Source: JAIVGV01 sp032229975
GTDB taxonomy: Bacteria > Acidobacteriota > Blastocatellia > Pyrinomonadales > Pyrinomonadaceae
Direction: 5' to 3'
Length of the DNA: 64,000 nt
Assembly (NCBI GenBank): GCA_032229975.1
Contig: JAVXVG010000056.1
Span: 1-64,000, forward strand
Part shown: positions 25,147 to 32,572 of the stretch, one piece after another
Layout: each line of letters starts with the position of its first letter
How positions within the stretch are numbered: the first letter of the stretch is position 1
Notes under the pieces: generated by a model
Databases searched by the model: none
Told to the model about the DNA's origin: nothing
The model's input: only the letters and a program-made list of their open reading frames with translations
Position numbers and translations under genes: made by a program

Positions 25147-25635
25147 ATGAGCCAACAGTTGAACGCGGATGCGCCGCCCGTCGTCGTCGTCACGATCTAC
25201 GATCAGCCTTATCGCCTGCGTTCCGGTCGCGGCGACGAACACCTGCGACGCGTCGCCGGCCTTGTTGACGAGCGTATGCGCGAAGTCGCCACGCACATGA
25301 AGTCGCTCGACATGACGCGCATCGCCGTGCTCGCCGCCCTCAACCTCGCCGACGAACTCGAAAGCCTACGACTCGATCAAGCACGCGATGACGCCGCACG
25401 CAACGAAGCGACTCACGACGAAGCCGCACGCGACGAAGCTGCGGGCGCATCGTCAACCGCGACCGCAGACCCTCACGCGCTCGGCGCACAGGCGAACGAA
25501 CCCGTCGCGGACAACGCGCGCCGCTCATGGTTCGAGGATATTTTCGAGGCGGACGACGAGCCCCCCACACGCGACAGCGAACGCCGACTCAGCACCGAAC
25601 TCTCCTCCAAGCTCCGCCCACGCCGACGCGACTAG
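25147..25635 (+). CDS. zapA: ZapA-like cell division protein
   Basis: 162 residues from ATG 25147 with GGGG upstream. The N-terminal 75 residues match ZapA: VVVTIYDQPYRLRSG, EHLRRVAGLVDERMRE, and DMTRIAVLAALNLADEL. ZapA bundles FtsZ filaments at the division site. The C-terminal half is an added low-complexity region with a repeat of ARDEA/RNEA type (about 78-100), longer than in standard ZapA (about 100 residues). It starts just after the MITE-like element, which may contribute promoter or leader sequence. Confidence 0.82.
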   Translation: MSQQLNADAPPVVVVTIYDQPYRLRSGRGDEHLRRVAGLVDERMREVATHMKSLDMTRIAVLAALNLADELESLRLDQARDDAARNEATHDEAARDEAAGASSTATADPHALGAQANEPVADNARRSWFEDIFEADDEPPTRDSERRLSTELSSKLRPRRRD

Positions 25636-25722
25636 CACGACGCGCTTGCGCGCAGTCGGTGAAAGCGGATATAAGCTGCGCGGCGCAGGTTATACATTAG
25701 TTCGCCCGACATTCTTCTGACC

Positions 25723-26325
25723 ATGATCCAAGAACGCTTAACCATTCCAGAACGAAGCAGCGTCCAATCTGATCAGACAGGTCTAATAATAAGTGCTGTT
25801 CACACGTTTGGTGACCATGCGCAAATTGTCATCGGCCGCCCCGGCTTGCGTAACCTTGAAGCTGATCTCAGCGTAGGCGGTACCGTGCTCTTCGAAACAC
25901 CGGATGGCGTGTTCGAAGTGAGGGTGATAACCACTTTTCCTACACAAGTCATAGTTCTCATTACTCATATTTCGCCTCGCCCCGGGATTGCAGCAGGTTA
26001 CATCGATCAAAATCCTGAGAATAGGCCATTCGCACGTGAGGAGATTGACCGAATCGCGGCTAGCATCGAGGAGATCAAAATCGCGATGTCCGCTCGATCC
26101 GACATCGCACCTGAGCAAATGCTTTATCTCGCTGAGAAACTCGACGAAATGCAGCAGGCTTCCGAACGATTAGGGCGAAAGGATTGGATTAACTACGCTA
26201 TTGGTACATTTACAAGTATCGTTGTAACTGTAGCGTTCGAGCATTCAGCGGCGAAGGCCCTTCTACAAACTGCCGGCGCGGCGTTGGATTGGTTGTTTAG
26301 CAATGGTCTTCGCTTGCTAATGTAA
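25723..26325 (+). CDS. Protein of unknown function, atypical composition
   Basis: 200 residues; ATG 25723, no clear Shine-Dalgarno. The N-terminal half is beta-rich (VIGRPGLRNLEADLSVGG). A helical stretch follows (about 105-150), rich in Glu and Ile. Near the C terminus is a moderately hydrophobic segment (about 155-195). Codon use is visibly AT-richer than neighbours, with unusual codons such as ATA and TTA, suggesting recent acquisition or low expression. It stands alone between zapA and a convergent MFS gene. I do not recognise the family. Confidence 0.6.
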   Translation: MIQERLTIPERSSVQSDQTGLIISAVHTFGDHAQIVIGRPGLRNLEADLSVGGTVLFETPDGVFEVRVITTFPTQVIVLITHISPRPGIAAGYIDQNPENRPFAREEIDRIAASIEEIKIAMSARSDIAPEQMLYLAEKLDEMQQASERLGRKDWINYAIGTFTSIVVTVAFEHSAAKALLQTAGAALDWLFSNGLRLLM

Positions 26326-26432
26326 GGAGCGCGGATAGCCTCTTTCTTAACTTGATCGATTGAATCGAAGATTGGATGTGATCGCCGCGCCCGGTCAACT
26401 CAAATGTTAAGTTGCCTTGTCGCTTTCGCGCC

Positions 26433-27800
26433 TTAAGTTTCAGGCGGCACGGTCATCTCCGCTGTAGCGTGGATGCCGGTCGCGACCTCCGGGACGATAC
26501 CGATCTTCAAGTAGATGGGCAGCACGTCGCGGCGCAGGGCGGGCAGGGCGGTGGCGAACCAGAGTGCGCCGAGGATGCAGCCGACGCCGCTTAAGATGAG
26601 CGTGTGCGGTGCGCCGATGCGATCCGCCGCCGCGCCCGCGAGCAAACTCCCGAAGGGGGCCGTGCCCATGAAGGCCATCGTGTAGAAGCTCATCACGCGC
26701 CCGCGCTTGTCCTCTTCCACAATGGTCTGCAAGACCGTGTTGCTCACGGCCATCTGCACCATGAAGCCCAAGCCTGTCGCGACCATCAACAGCAGAGAGA
26801 GCCACAGCACGCGCGAATATGAGAATGCGACGAGCCCCGCGCCGAAGAGTGCGGCTGTGAGCGGGATGTACTTGCCTAAGCCGAGCACGGACTTGCGGGC
26901 CGCGAGCAGCAATGCGCCGAGAAGCGCGCCTACGCCCGACGTAGCCATCAACAGACCGAGCGTGTTAGGGCCACCCTTCAGAATCTCTTTCGCGAAGGCC
27001 GGCATCAGGATCGTGTAAGGCATCCCGACGAGGCTGACGAGCGCGAGCAGCAAGAGCAACTTGCGGATCGGCGGGAAGCCGACAGCGTAGCGCCAGCCCT
27101 CGCGCAGTTGCGCCAACATGTTCGCGTTCTTCACAGTCTTCATAGCGCGTGGCACGATCTTCATCGCGAGCAGCGACGCGATGACGGCGATGTAACTCAC
27201 GCCGTCGATCATGAAGCACCAGCCCTCGCCGACCGCCGCGATGATCACGCCGCCGATTGAGGGCCCCAAGAGTCGCGCCGCGTTAACCATCGAAGAGTTG
27301 AGGGCGATGGCGTTTGCCATGTCCTCTCTTCGCTCGACCATCTCGACGACGAAAGCCTGTCGCGCGGGCATATCGAATGCATTGACTACTCCTTGAAAGA
27401 CGCTGAGCGCGATGACGTGCCAGATCGTAACGCGCCCTGTGAGCGTCAGCACAGCGAGCACGACCGATTGAATCATCGCCAGCACCTGCGTCCAGACGAG
27501 CAGCCTGTGCCTGTCCCACCTGTCCACCCACACGCCCGCAAACGGCGCGAGCAGAAACGATGGAATCTGTCCGGCGAAGCCGACGACGCCGAGCAAGAGG
27601 GCCGATCCCGTCAAACGATAGACCAGCCAACTCGTCGCGATGCGCGTCATCCACGTCCCGATGAGCGAGATGCTCTGGCCGCTAAAGAAGAGCCTGTAGT
27701 TTTTATGCTTCAGCGCGCGCATCATGAAGGCCAGCTTGCCGCCGCCCGTTTGCGTGTCGGTGTCCGCCAGATCAATCTTGCGTGCAGCTTCTTCCGTCAT
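26433..27800 (-). CDS. MFS transporter, EntS/MFS_3-type
   Basis: 455 residues with 12 predicted TM helices. Opens with the cytosolic NYRLFFSGQSISLIGTWM segment shared by the EntS/Bcr-like MFS_3 branch, with the loop VDRWDRHRLL after TM2 and motif A-like GAAADRIG later. Members export siderophores, drugs or macrolides. No regulator or biosynthetic gene nearby indicates a substrate. ATG at 27800; single gene between convergent and divergent neighbours. Confidence 0.85.
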   Translation of the reverse strand: MTEEAARKIDLADTDTQTGGGKLAFMMRALKHKNYRLFFSGQSISLIGTWMTRIATSWLVYRLTGSALLLGVVGFAGQIPSFLLAPFAGVWVDRWDRHRLLVWTQVLAMIQSVVLAVLTLTGRVTIWHVIALSVFQGVVNAFDMPARQAFVVEMVERREDMANAIALNSSMVNAARLLGPSIGGVIIAAVGEGWCFMIDGVSYIAVIASLLAMKIVPRAMKTVKNANMLAQLREGWRYAVGFPPIRKLLLLLALVSLVGMPYTILMPAFAKEILKGGPNTLGLLMATSGVGALLGALLLAARKSVLGLGKYIPLTAALFGAGLVAFSYSRVLWLSLLLMVATGLGFMVQMAVSNTVLQTIVEEDKRGRVMSFYTMAFMGTAPFGSLLAGAAADRIGAPHTLILSGVGCILGALWFATALPALRRDVLPIYLKIGIVPEVATGIHATAEMTVPPET

Positions 27801-27971
27801 AGCTCAAGACGATTTTTCCAATCGAACGTGCCGCGCGCGTCGCGCGAAACTGACGTTTCTATTCTTGCGCGCGCGTCCATCAAGCAATCGCGACTCTCGC
27901 GCGGCCCCCGCGCCGTGCTAGTATTCGCACAACGCTTAAACGATTCATCATCGAACGGAGACAAGACAGCC

Positions 27972-28430
27972 ATGCTCAAAGAAGGCGACACAGCGCCCGA
28001 CTTCACATCGCGCGACGCGCAAGGCGACGAAGTTAAACTCTCTTCACTGCGCGGTCAAAACGTCGTGCTCTATTTCTACCCGAAGGACGACACGCCCGGT
28101 TGCACGAAGGAGGCTTGCAGCTTCCGCGACTCAAGCTCCGCGTATGAGCGCGAAGGCGTCAAAGTCCTCGGCGTCTCGCTCGATACGGAAGAGTCGCACC
28201 AGCGTTTCGCGGAGAAGTACAACCTGCCCTTCACGCTCCTCGCCGACACAGACCATTCGCTCTCGGATGCCTACGGCGTTTACGGCGAGCAGACGTGGGG
28301 CGAGAAGAAGTTCATGGGCGTCGCGCGCAAGACTTTCCTCATCGACAAGGAAGGCCAGATCAAGAAGGTTTTTGACAAGGTCAACGTCGAGCAGCACGCC
28401 GACGAAGTCCTCGCAGCCTTCCGCGACTGA
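27972..28430 (+). CDS. bcp: Thioredoxin-dependent peroxiredoxin
   Basis: 152 residues from ATG 27972 (upstream in-frame sequence is shadow of the MFS gene). Bcp/PrxQ family: APDFTSRDAQGDEV at the N terminus and the peroxidatic Cys in YPKDDTPGCTKEACSFRD, where the second Cys five residues later is the resolving one of PrxQ. GVSLDTEESHQRFAEKYNLPFTLLAD follows. Reduces peroxides with thioredoxin as donor, in the cytosol. A hairpin terminator follows at 28503. Confidence 0.94.
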   Translation: MLKEGDTAPDFTSRDAQGDEVKLSSLRGQNVVLYFYPKDDTPGCTKEACSFRDSSSAYEREGVKVLGVSLDTEESHQRFAEKYNLPFTLLADTDHSLSDAYGVYGEQTWGEKKFMGVARKTFLIDKEGQIKKVFDKVNVEQHADEVLAAFRD

Positions 28431-28454
28431 AGCGATGCGACAGGGAAAAGTTTT

Positions 28455-28592
28455 GTAGGGGCCGGGCTTGTTCCGGCCCGTTGAGGGCGACAGCGCGAGA
28501 TGAAGAGGCGCGATCATTCAATGATGAATAGTCGCGCCTCTTGTTCAGCGACCTTGCGGTGGCTGGTGGGCAGGGACCGGCCCTGCCCCTAC
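28455..28592. repeat. Inverted-repeat bounded element with GTAGGGGC ends
   Basis: Ends GTAGGGGC (28455-28462) and GCCCCTAC (28585-28592) are exact inverted repeats. Each is followed inward by an internal CCGG-rich hairpin (GGGCTTGTTCCGGCCCG; GGGACCGGCCC). The bcp terminator hairpin lies in the middle. It looks like a small dispersed intergenic element of the sort seen in many genomes. No ORF. Confidence 0.55.
28503..28542 (+). terminator. Hairpin terminator between bcp and the prenyl synthase gene
   Basis: Perfect 11-bp stem AAGAGGCGCGA (28503-28513) with 28532-28542, with a further short symmetrical stem in the 18-nt loop; CTTGTTC tail. Confidence 0.65.
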
Positions 28593-28630
28593 GATCACGA
28601 CTTACGCCTCACATCATTTTGTAAGTTACT

Positions 28631-29566
28631 TCAAGCGCGACGTTCGAGCGTAAGAAGCGCGATGGCGCGCAGCATCGTGGTCGGTCGCTCGATGAGATCG
28701 AGCGCGGCGATGGCTTGCGCGCAGACTTCGCGTGCGCGCTCGCTCGCGGCTTCGAGTCCGTGAAGCGCAGGATAAGTTGCTTTGAGTGCGCGCGCGTCCT
28801 TGCCCGGAGTCTTGCCGAGGTCTTCCACCGATGCGGTCACGTCGAGCAGGTCATCTGTGATCTGAAAGAGCAGACCGAGTCGCGCGGCGTAAATGCTGAC
28901 GGCTTCAAGTTCGCGCTCACTCACGCCCGCGATTAGCGCGCCGCAACGCGCCGCCGATGCGATCACCGCGCCGGTCTTGCGCCCGTGTATCAGGTCTAAC
29001 TCATTCGTCGAAACACCAGCGCGCGACTCGGCTGCAAGATCGAGTCCTTGGCCCGCGACCATCCCTGCAGGCGTTCCCGCCGCGCGCGCAAGTTCCACGA
29101 CGACGCGCACGCGCAAACTAGCGTCGATCTCTTCATCTTCGGCAATCACTTGGAACGCGAGCGACTGCAAAGCGTCGCCTGCGAGGATCGCCGTCGCCTC
29201 GCCGAAGCGCACGTGACAGGTCTGCCGACCGCGCCTGAGATCATCATCATCCATCGAAGGCAGATCGTCGTGGACGAGCGAGTAGGTGTGCACGAGTTCA
29301 AACGCGCACGCGGTCGCGAGCAACTTCTCGCACGACGCGCCGAACGTCTCGCCCGTAGCGACGACAAGCGCGGGCCGCAGTCGCTTGCCGCCCGCAAACA
29401 AACTCCAGCGCATCGCCGCGTGCAACGATGCGGGCTCGACGTGTTCGGCGGGAACGAGTCGATCTAATTTTTCGTCAACGATGGCCCGCACGCGCGACAG
29501 AAACTCGCGCGCCTCCACGATGTTCGTCTCGACGCCTTCGCCTTGCGTCTCAGAAAACGCTCTCAT
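28631..29566 (-). CDS. ispA: Polyprenyl (geranyl/farnesyl/geranylgeranyl) diphosphate synthase
   Basis: 311 residues from ATG 29566 (GAGG at the right distance; an adjacent ATG at 29569 is too close). Trans-prenyltransferase of the IspA type: first Asp-rich motif DDLPSMDDDDL (100-110), GKRLRPAL, the GKTGA-like HGRKTGA, and the second Asp-rich motif in QITDDLLD. The DDxxxxD form of the first motif is the bacterial type that usually gives C15 or C20 diphosphates. It condenses IPP onto DMAPP/GPP in the cytosol. It overlaps the xseB end by 17 bp, a very common bacterial linkage (xseA-xseB-ispA). Confidence 0.93.
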   Translation of the reverse strand: MRAFSETQGEGVETNIVEAREFLSRVRAIVDEKLDRLVPAEHVEPASLHAAMRWSLFAGGKRLRPALVVATGETFGASCEKLLATACAFELVHTYSLVHDDLPSMDDDDLRRGRQTCHVRFGEATAILAGDALQSLAFQVIAEDEEIDASLRVRVVVELARAAGTPAGMVAGQGLDLAAESRAGVSTNELDLIHGRKTGAVIASAARCGALIAGVSERELEAVSIYAARLGLLFQITDDLLDVTASVEDLGKTPGKDARALKATYPALHGLEAASERAREVCAQAIAALDLIERPTTMLRAIALLTLERRA

Positions 29567-29867
29567 CATCGTCCTCTTCGCCCGCTACGTCGCCCACTTC
29601 GTCGAATGCCGCGCGCGAGAGCGCATCGCCGCCGAGAGCCGAGGCGAACGTGCGGCCCTCATTGTCTTGCAAGAGCACTTCGATCCGCCGCTCCGCCTCG
29701 TTCAGACGCTCCTGACATTCGCGCGACAAGCGCACGCCTTCCTCAAACAGCTCCAGACTTTTTTCCAGCGGCAACTCACCGCGCTCCAACTCACGCACGA
29801 TCCGCTCAAGCGCTGTGAGCGACGACTCGAACGTCTGACTCTGTGCTCCCGTTTTTTTTGTCTTCAT
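29550..29867 (-). CDS. xseB: Exodeoxyribonuclease VII small subunit
   Basis: 105 residues from ATG 29867 (the longer frame would need a TTG). XseB core: FESSLTALERIVRELERGELPLEKSLELFEEG, then LSRECQERLNEAE and VLLQDN. The acidic tail (about 80-105) is not part of the family. It forms the ExoVII complex with XseA, several small subunits per large one. It overlaps the ispA start. Confidence 0.93.
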   Translation of the reverse strand: MKTKKTGAQSQTFESSLTALERIVRELERGELPLEKSLELFEEGVRLSRECQERLNEAERRIEVLLQDNEGRTFASALGGDALSRAAFDEVGDVAGEEDDDESVF

Positions 29868-29903
29868 CTTAAGGGTTAATGACGATTGCTTGTCGTTCAA
29901 TGT

Positions 29904-30659
29904 TCATCGTCCGAGCGCGGGTAAGCCGCGCGATAAATTATCCGCGATGCGCTGGGCCATCTCTTCGCTCTCAACTGCGACGACGCGCCAACGATCGCCC
30001 GTGCCCGCGCGCTGCATCGTCACGACGACCGGCTGAGAGTTTGACTTGAACGCGACTCGCCCCACGTCGCCCTGCACGTCGGTCTTGTCCGCCGCGAAGC
30101 GCGCGCCGATGGCCGTTACGAAGAATGGATAACTGCTGGCGCGGCTGGCTATGCCCTGCCGGATCGATTGAATGAGCGCGTCGCGCACCGCATCGCGCGC
30201 GCCCGGAATGATCACGCCCGCATTCGCCTCGACGTAGCGACGCACTGCATCTGGCACGCGCGTCTGCGAGTTCGGCTGCTGCGGCGCGCGGCCTGAAATT
30301 TTAGCGACGACCTGCGGCACAAGGCTGCGCGTCACCTGATCTATGTCAATTAATTGATCGACCGCCTGTCGATCATTTCGCTGTGCCGCATCGACGAGCA
30401 GCGCGAGCGAATAGGTTGGCGACTTCTTGTCGGACTGATACCAGAAGTAGAAACCCGCGAGCGCGGCAACAAGCGAAGCAGCTATGATCAACGCGCCGAG
30501 CGCGAGCGCGCCGCGCCTGCGACGCGAAGCGCGACGACGCACCTGCACCGTGCCGTCCGGATCGCCGCGTTTCCTTCCGGGCGGTCGCTTGTCCTCGACG
30601 TTGACGACGATGCGGCTGCGCTTGCGCTCCTTCGCGCGGCTTCCACGCCACGTTGACAT
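29904..30659 (-). CDS. DUF2939-like membrane-anchored protein
   Basis: 251 residues. N-terminal basic stretch (1-50, Arg/Lys-rich) leads into a TM helix (about 51-73). A periplasmic helical region with the SPTYSLALLVDAAQRNDRQAVDQLIDIDQV segment resembles DUF2939 proteins, and beta strands (about 190-230) follow. Its ATG overlaps the xseA stop (TGATG), so it is in the xseA-xseB-ispA operon. Role unknown; a very basic N terminus is unusual for DUF2939. Confidence 0.65.
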   Translation of the reverse strand: MSTWRGSRAKERKRSRIVVNVEDKRPPGRKRGDPDGTVQVRRRASRRRRGALALGALIIAASLVAALAGFYFWYQSDKKSPTYSLALLVDAAQRNDRQAVDQLIDIDQVTRSLVPQVVAKISGRAPQQPNSQTRVPDAVRRYVEANAGVIIPGARDAVRDALIQSIRQGIASRASSYPFFVTAIGARFAADKTDVQGDVGRVAFKSNSQPVVVTMQRAGTGDRWRVVAVESEEMAQRIADNLSRGLPALGR

Positions 30660-32065
30660 CAGCCCGCGCCCTCCACTTCCTCAACGCGACACCGCAACGC
30701 GCCGGACGCTAAACGCACGCGCACGCGCTCACCCGCGCGCGCATCACGCGACGCGCGCAGAGTCTTCCCCGCTTCGTCCTCGGCAATCGCGTAGCCGCGC
30801 TTCAAGACCGCGAGCGGCGAGAGCGCATCGAGCGATGCGACGCTAATTCCGAGTCGCGCGCGCGCATCTTCGAGTCGAGAGGTTGTCGAGGCATCGAGCG
30901 CAGCACGCGCGACCGTGAGCCGCGTGCGTGCGCGCGCGGCGCGTGCGAGATTGCGCGCGGGCGAGAGCCTACACGCTGCTTCGTCGAGCCTGCGACGTGC
31001 ACGTTCGCGCACGCGTGCGATCAACTTTTCGAGACGATGCGAGAGTTCATCGGTCTCGCGCGCCGCACGACGCAGACGCGCGCGCACGTCGTCAAACGCA
31101 GGCGAGGCGGCGACTTCCTGCAAGCGAGCGCGCTCGTTCATCAAACGATAACCGACGTTGCGGACGAGTTCGCGCGTGAGCGCGTCGATGGTGGCCCCCA
31201 CTTCATCTTCACGCGCGGCGACGATCTCTGCGGCGGCTGAAGGAGTCGCGGCGCGCACGTCTGCCGCGAAGTCCGCGATAGTGAAGTCCGTCTCGTGCCC
31301 GACCGCAGAGATGATGGGGATCGTGGAAGCGCGTATGGCGCGGGCCACCTCTTCCTCGTTGAACGCCCAGAGGTCTTCCGTCGATCCGCCGCCGCGCCCG
31401 ACGATGATCACGTCAACGCCGTCGTTCATTCTTCCATCAGCAATGGCCGCATGGTGGTGCGAATTGAGCAGACGAATCGCGCGTGCCACTTCCCCACCCG
31501 CGCCTTCGCCCTGCACGCGCACCGGGACGAAGAGGACGTTGACGGTTCGCGTGCGGCGTGTGATGACGCGCAGGATGTCGTGAACAGCCGCGCCCGTCGG
31601 CGACGTGACGACAGCGACGCGACGCGGCAGCATCGGCAGTGATCGCTTGAGCGACTCGTCGAAGAGTCCTTCCTTCGCGAGACGTTCGCGCATCTGATCG
31701 AAGGCGACGCGTAGCGCACCCGCGCCGACCGGGTCGAGCCCTTCGACGATCAACTCGTAGTCGCCGCGCGGCTCGTAAACCGTGAGCCGCCCGCGCGCCC
31801 TCACTTGCAGGCCATCCGACGGACGAAAGCGTATGCGCGAGTTCGCGCCGCGAAAGCAAGAGGCGCGGAGTTGTGATCCCTCGTCCTTGATCGTGAAGTA
31901 CCAGTGGCCCGAAGCGGGCGTGCGGAAGTTTGAGATTTCACCCTCGACCCAGACCGACGCGAAGCGATTCTCAAGCGCGCCGCGCACCTGCGAGGTCAAC
32001 TCCGAGACCGAGAGCGGGCGACGCTCCGCCTCATCGAACAGAGACATCAACAGTGGACTTTTCAT
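30659..32065 (-). CDS. xseA: Exodeoxyribonuclease VII large subunit
   Basis: 468 residues. An OB-fold nucleic-acid-binding domain at the N terminus (VSELTSQVRGALENRFASVWVEGEISNF) is followed by the catalytic domain with TSPTGAAVHDI, GRGGGS (GRGGGSTEDLWAFNEE) and VGHETDF blocks, then a helical region and C-terminal strand KRGYAIAED. Degrades single-stranded DNA to oligonucleotides, with XseB. The ATG (32065) immediately follows the TGA of the HEPN remnant, a fresh junction that may mark an old insertion/deletion. Confidence 0.93.
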   Translation of the reverse strand: MKSPLLMSLFDEAERRPLSVSELTSQVRGALENRFASVWVEGEISNFRTPASGHWYFTIKDEGSQLRASCFRGANSRIRFRPSDGLQVRARGRLTVYEPRGDYELIVEGLDPVGAGALRVAFDQMRERLAKEGLFDESLKRSLPMLPRRVAVVTSPTGAAVHDILRVITRRTRTVNVLFVPVRVQGEGAGGEVARAIRLLNSHHHAAIADGRMNDGVDVIIVGRGGGSTEDLWAFNEEEVARAIRASTIPIISAVGHETDFTIADFAADVRAATPSAAAEIVAAREDEVGATIDALTRELVRNVGYRLMNERARLQEVAASPAFDDVRARLRRAARETDELSHRLEKLIARVRERARRRLDEAACRLSPARNLARAARARTRLTVARAALDASTTSRLEDARARLGISVASLDALSPLAVLKRGYAIAEDEAGKTLRASRDARAGERVRVRLASGALRCRVEEVEGAG

Positions 32066-32143
32066 TCAGGCTTGTAAGGAGATAGCAGCTTCGCGCGCCG
32101 CGTCGATCATGTGTCGCAGGCGCGCGACATCATCCCTGTACAT
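32066..32143 (-). pseudogene. Truncated HEPN (DUF86-type) toxin remnant
   Basis: 25-codon ORF (ATG 32143, TGA 32066-32068) reading MYRDDVARLRHMIDAAREAA, which matches the N terminus of DUF86/HEPN ribonuclease toxins (RDxxxLxHMxDAAxxA). It starts 14 bp inside the end of the nucleotidyltransferase gene, exactly as an intact HEPN partner would. It then stops and the xseA ATG follows at once, so the RxxxxH catalytic region is missing. Confidence 0.6.
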
Positions 32144-32459
32144 AACGCACCTGTGACGAGGCGATCACCTCGTCGCGAAAGTATGGGCTGAGGTCTTGCG
32201 GCGTCCGCAGATCAACTTCGCGCCCGCCCAAGATCGCCGACAGTTCCCCCTGCATCTCGGCAAGCGCGAGGAAGCCGGGTGTGCGTCCGGGTTCAAATTC
32301 AACGAGCACATCAATGTCGCTGTCCGCGTGAAAGTCTGCGCGCAGGATGGAGCCGAAGAAGGCGAGACGGCGGACGTTGTGACGGCGACAGAAATCGGCT
32401 AACACTTCGTCAGCGACTTTGACGTTGCCACTACTCCTCGTCTGCGTCGGCGTCCTCAC
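32130..32459 (-). CDS. MNT-family nucleotidyltransferase (antitoxin of HEPN/MNT system)
   Basis: 109 residues from a GTG at 32459 with AAGGAG 6 bp upstream (the longer frame lacks this). Minimal nucleotidyltransferase: FFGSILRADFHADSDIDVLVEF with the GS...SDIDV metal triad. The family inactivates or AMPylates HEPN toxins. Here its partner survives only as a 25-codon remnant. The remaining gene may be a solitary antitoxin or decaying. Confidence 0.85.
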   Translation of the reverse strand: MRTPTQTRSSGNVKVADEVLADFCRRHNVRRLAFFGSILRADFHADSDIDVLVEFEPGRTPGFLALAEMQGELSAILGGREVDLRTPQDLSPYFRDEVIASSQVRYVQG

Positions 32460-32572
32460 AATGCTCTCCTTCTTTCGTGCGATGGTAGCACCCGACGGCG
32501 CACGGCGTCCAAACTTCCGTTTACGAACGGAGGCGCAGCTTAAAGTTGAAAACGTATCGTTGGCTTGCTGCC

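Noticed and set aside
27393..27971. N-terminal extension of Bcp
   Set aside because: It is the antisense shadow of the MFS gene; the Bcp ATG at 27972 gives the family length.
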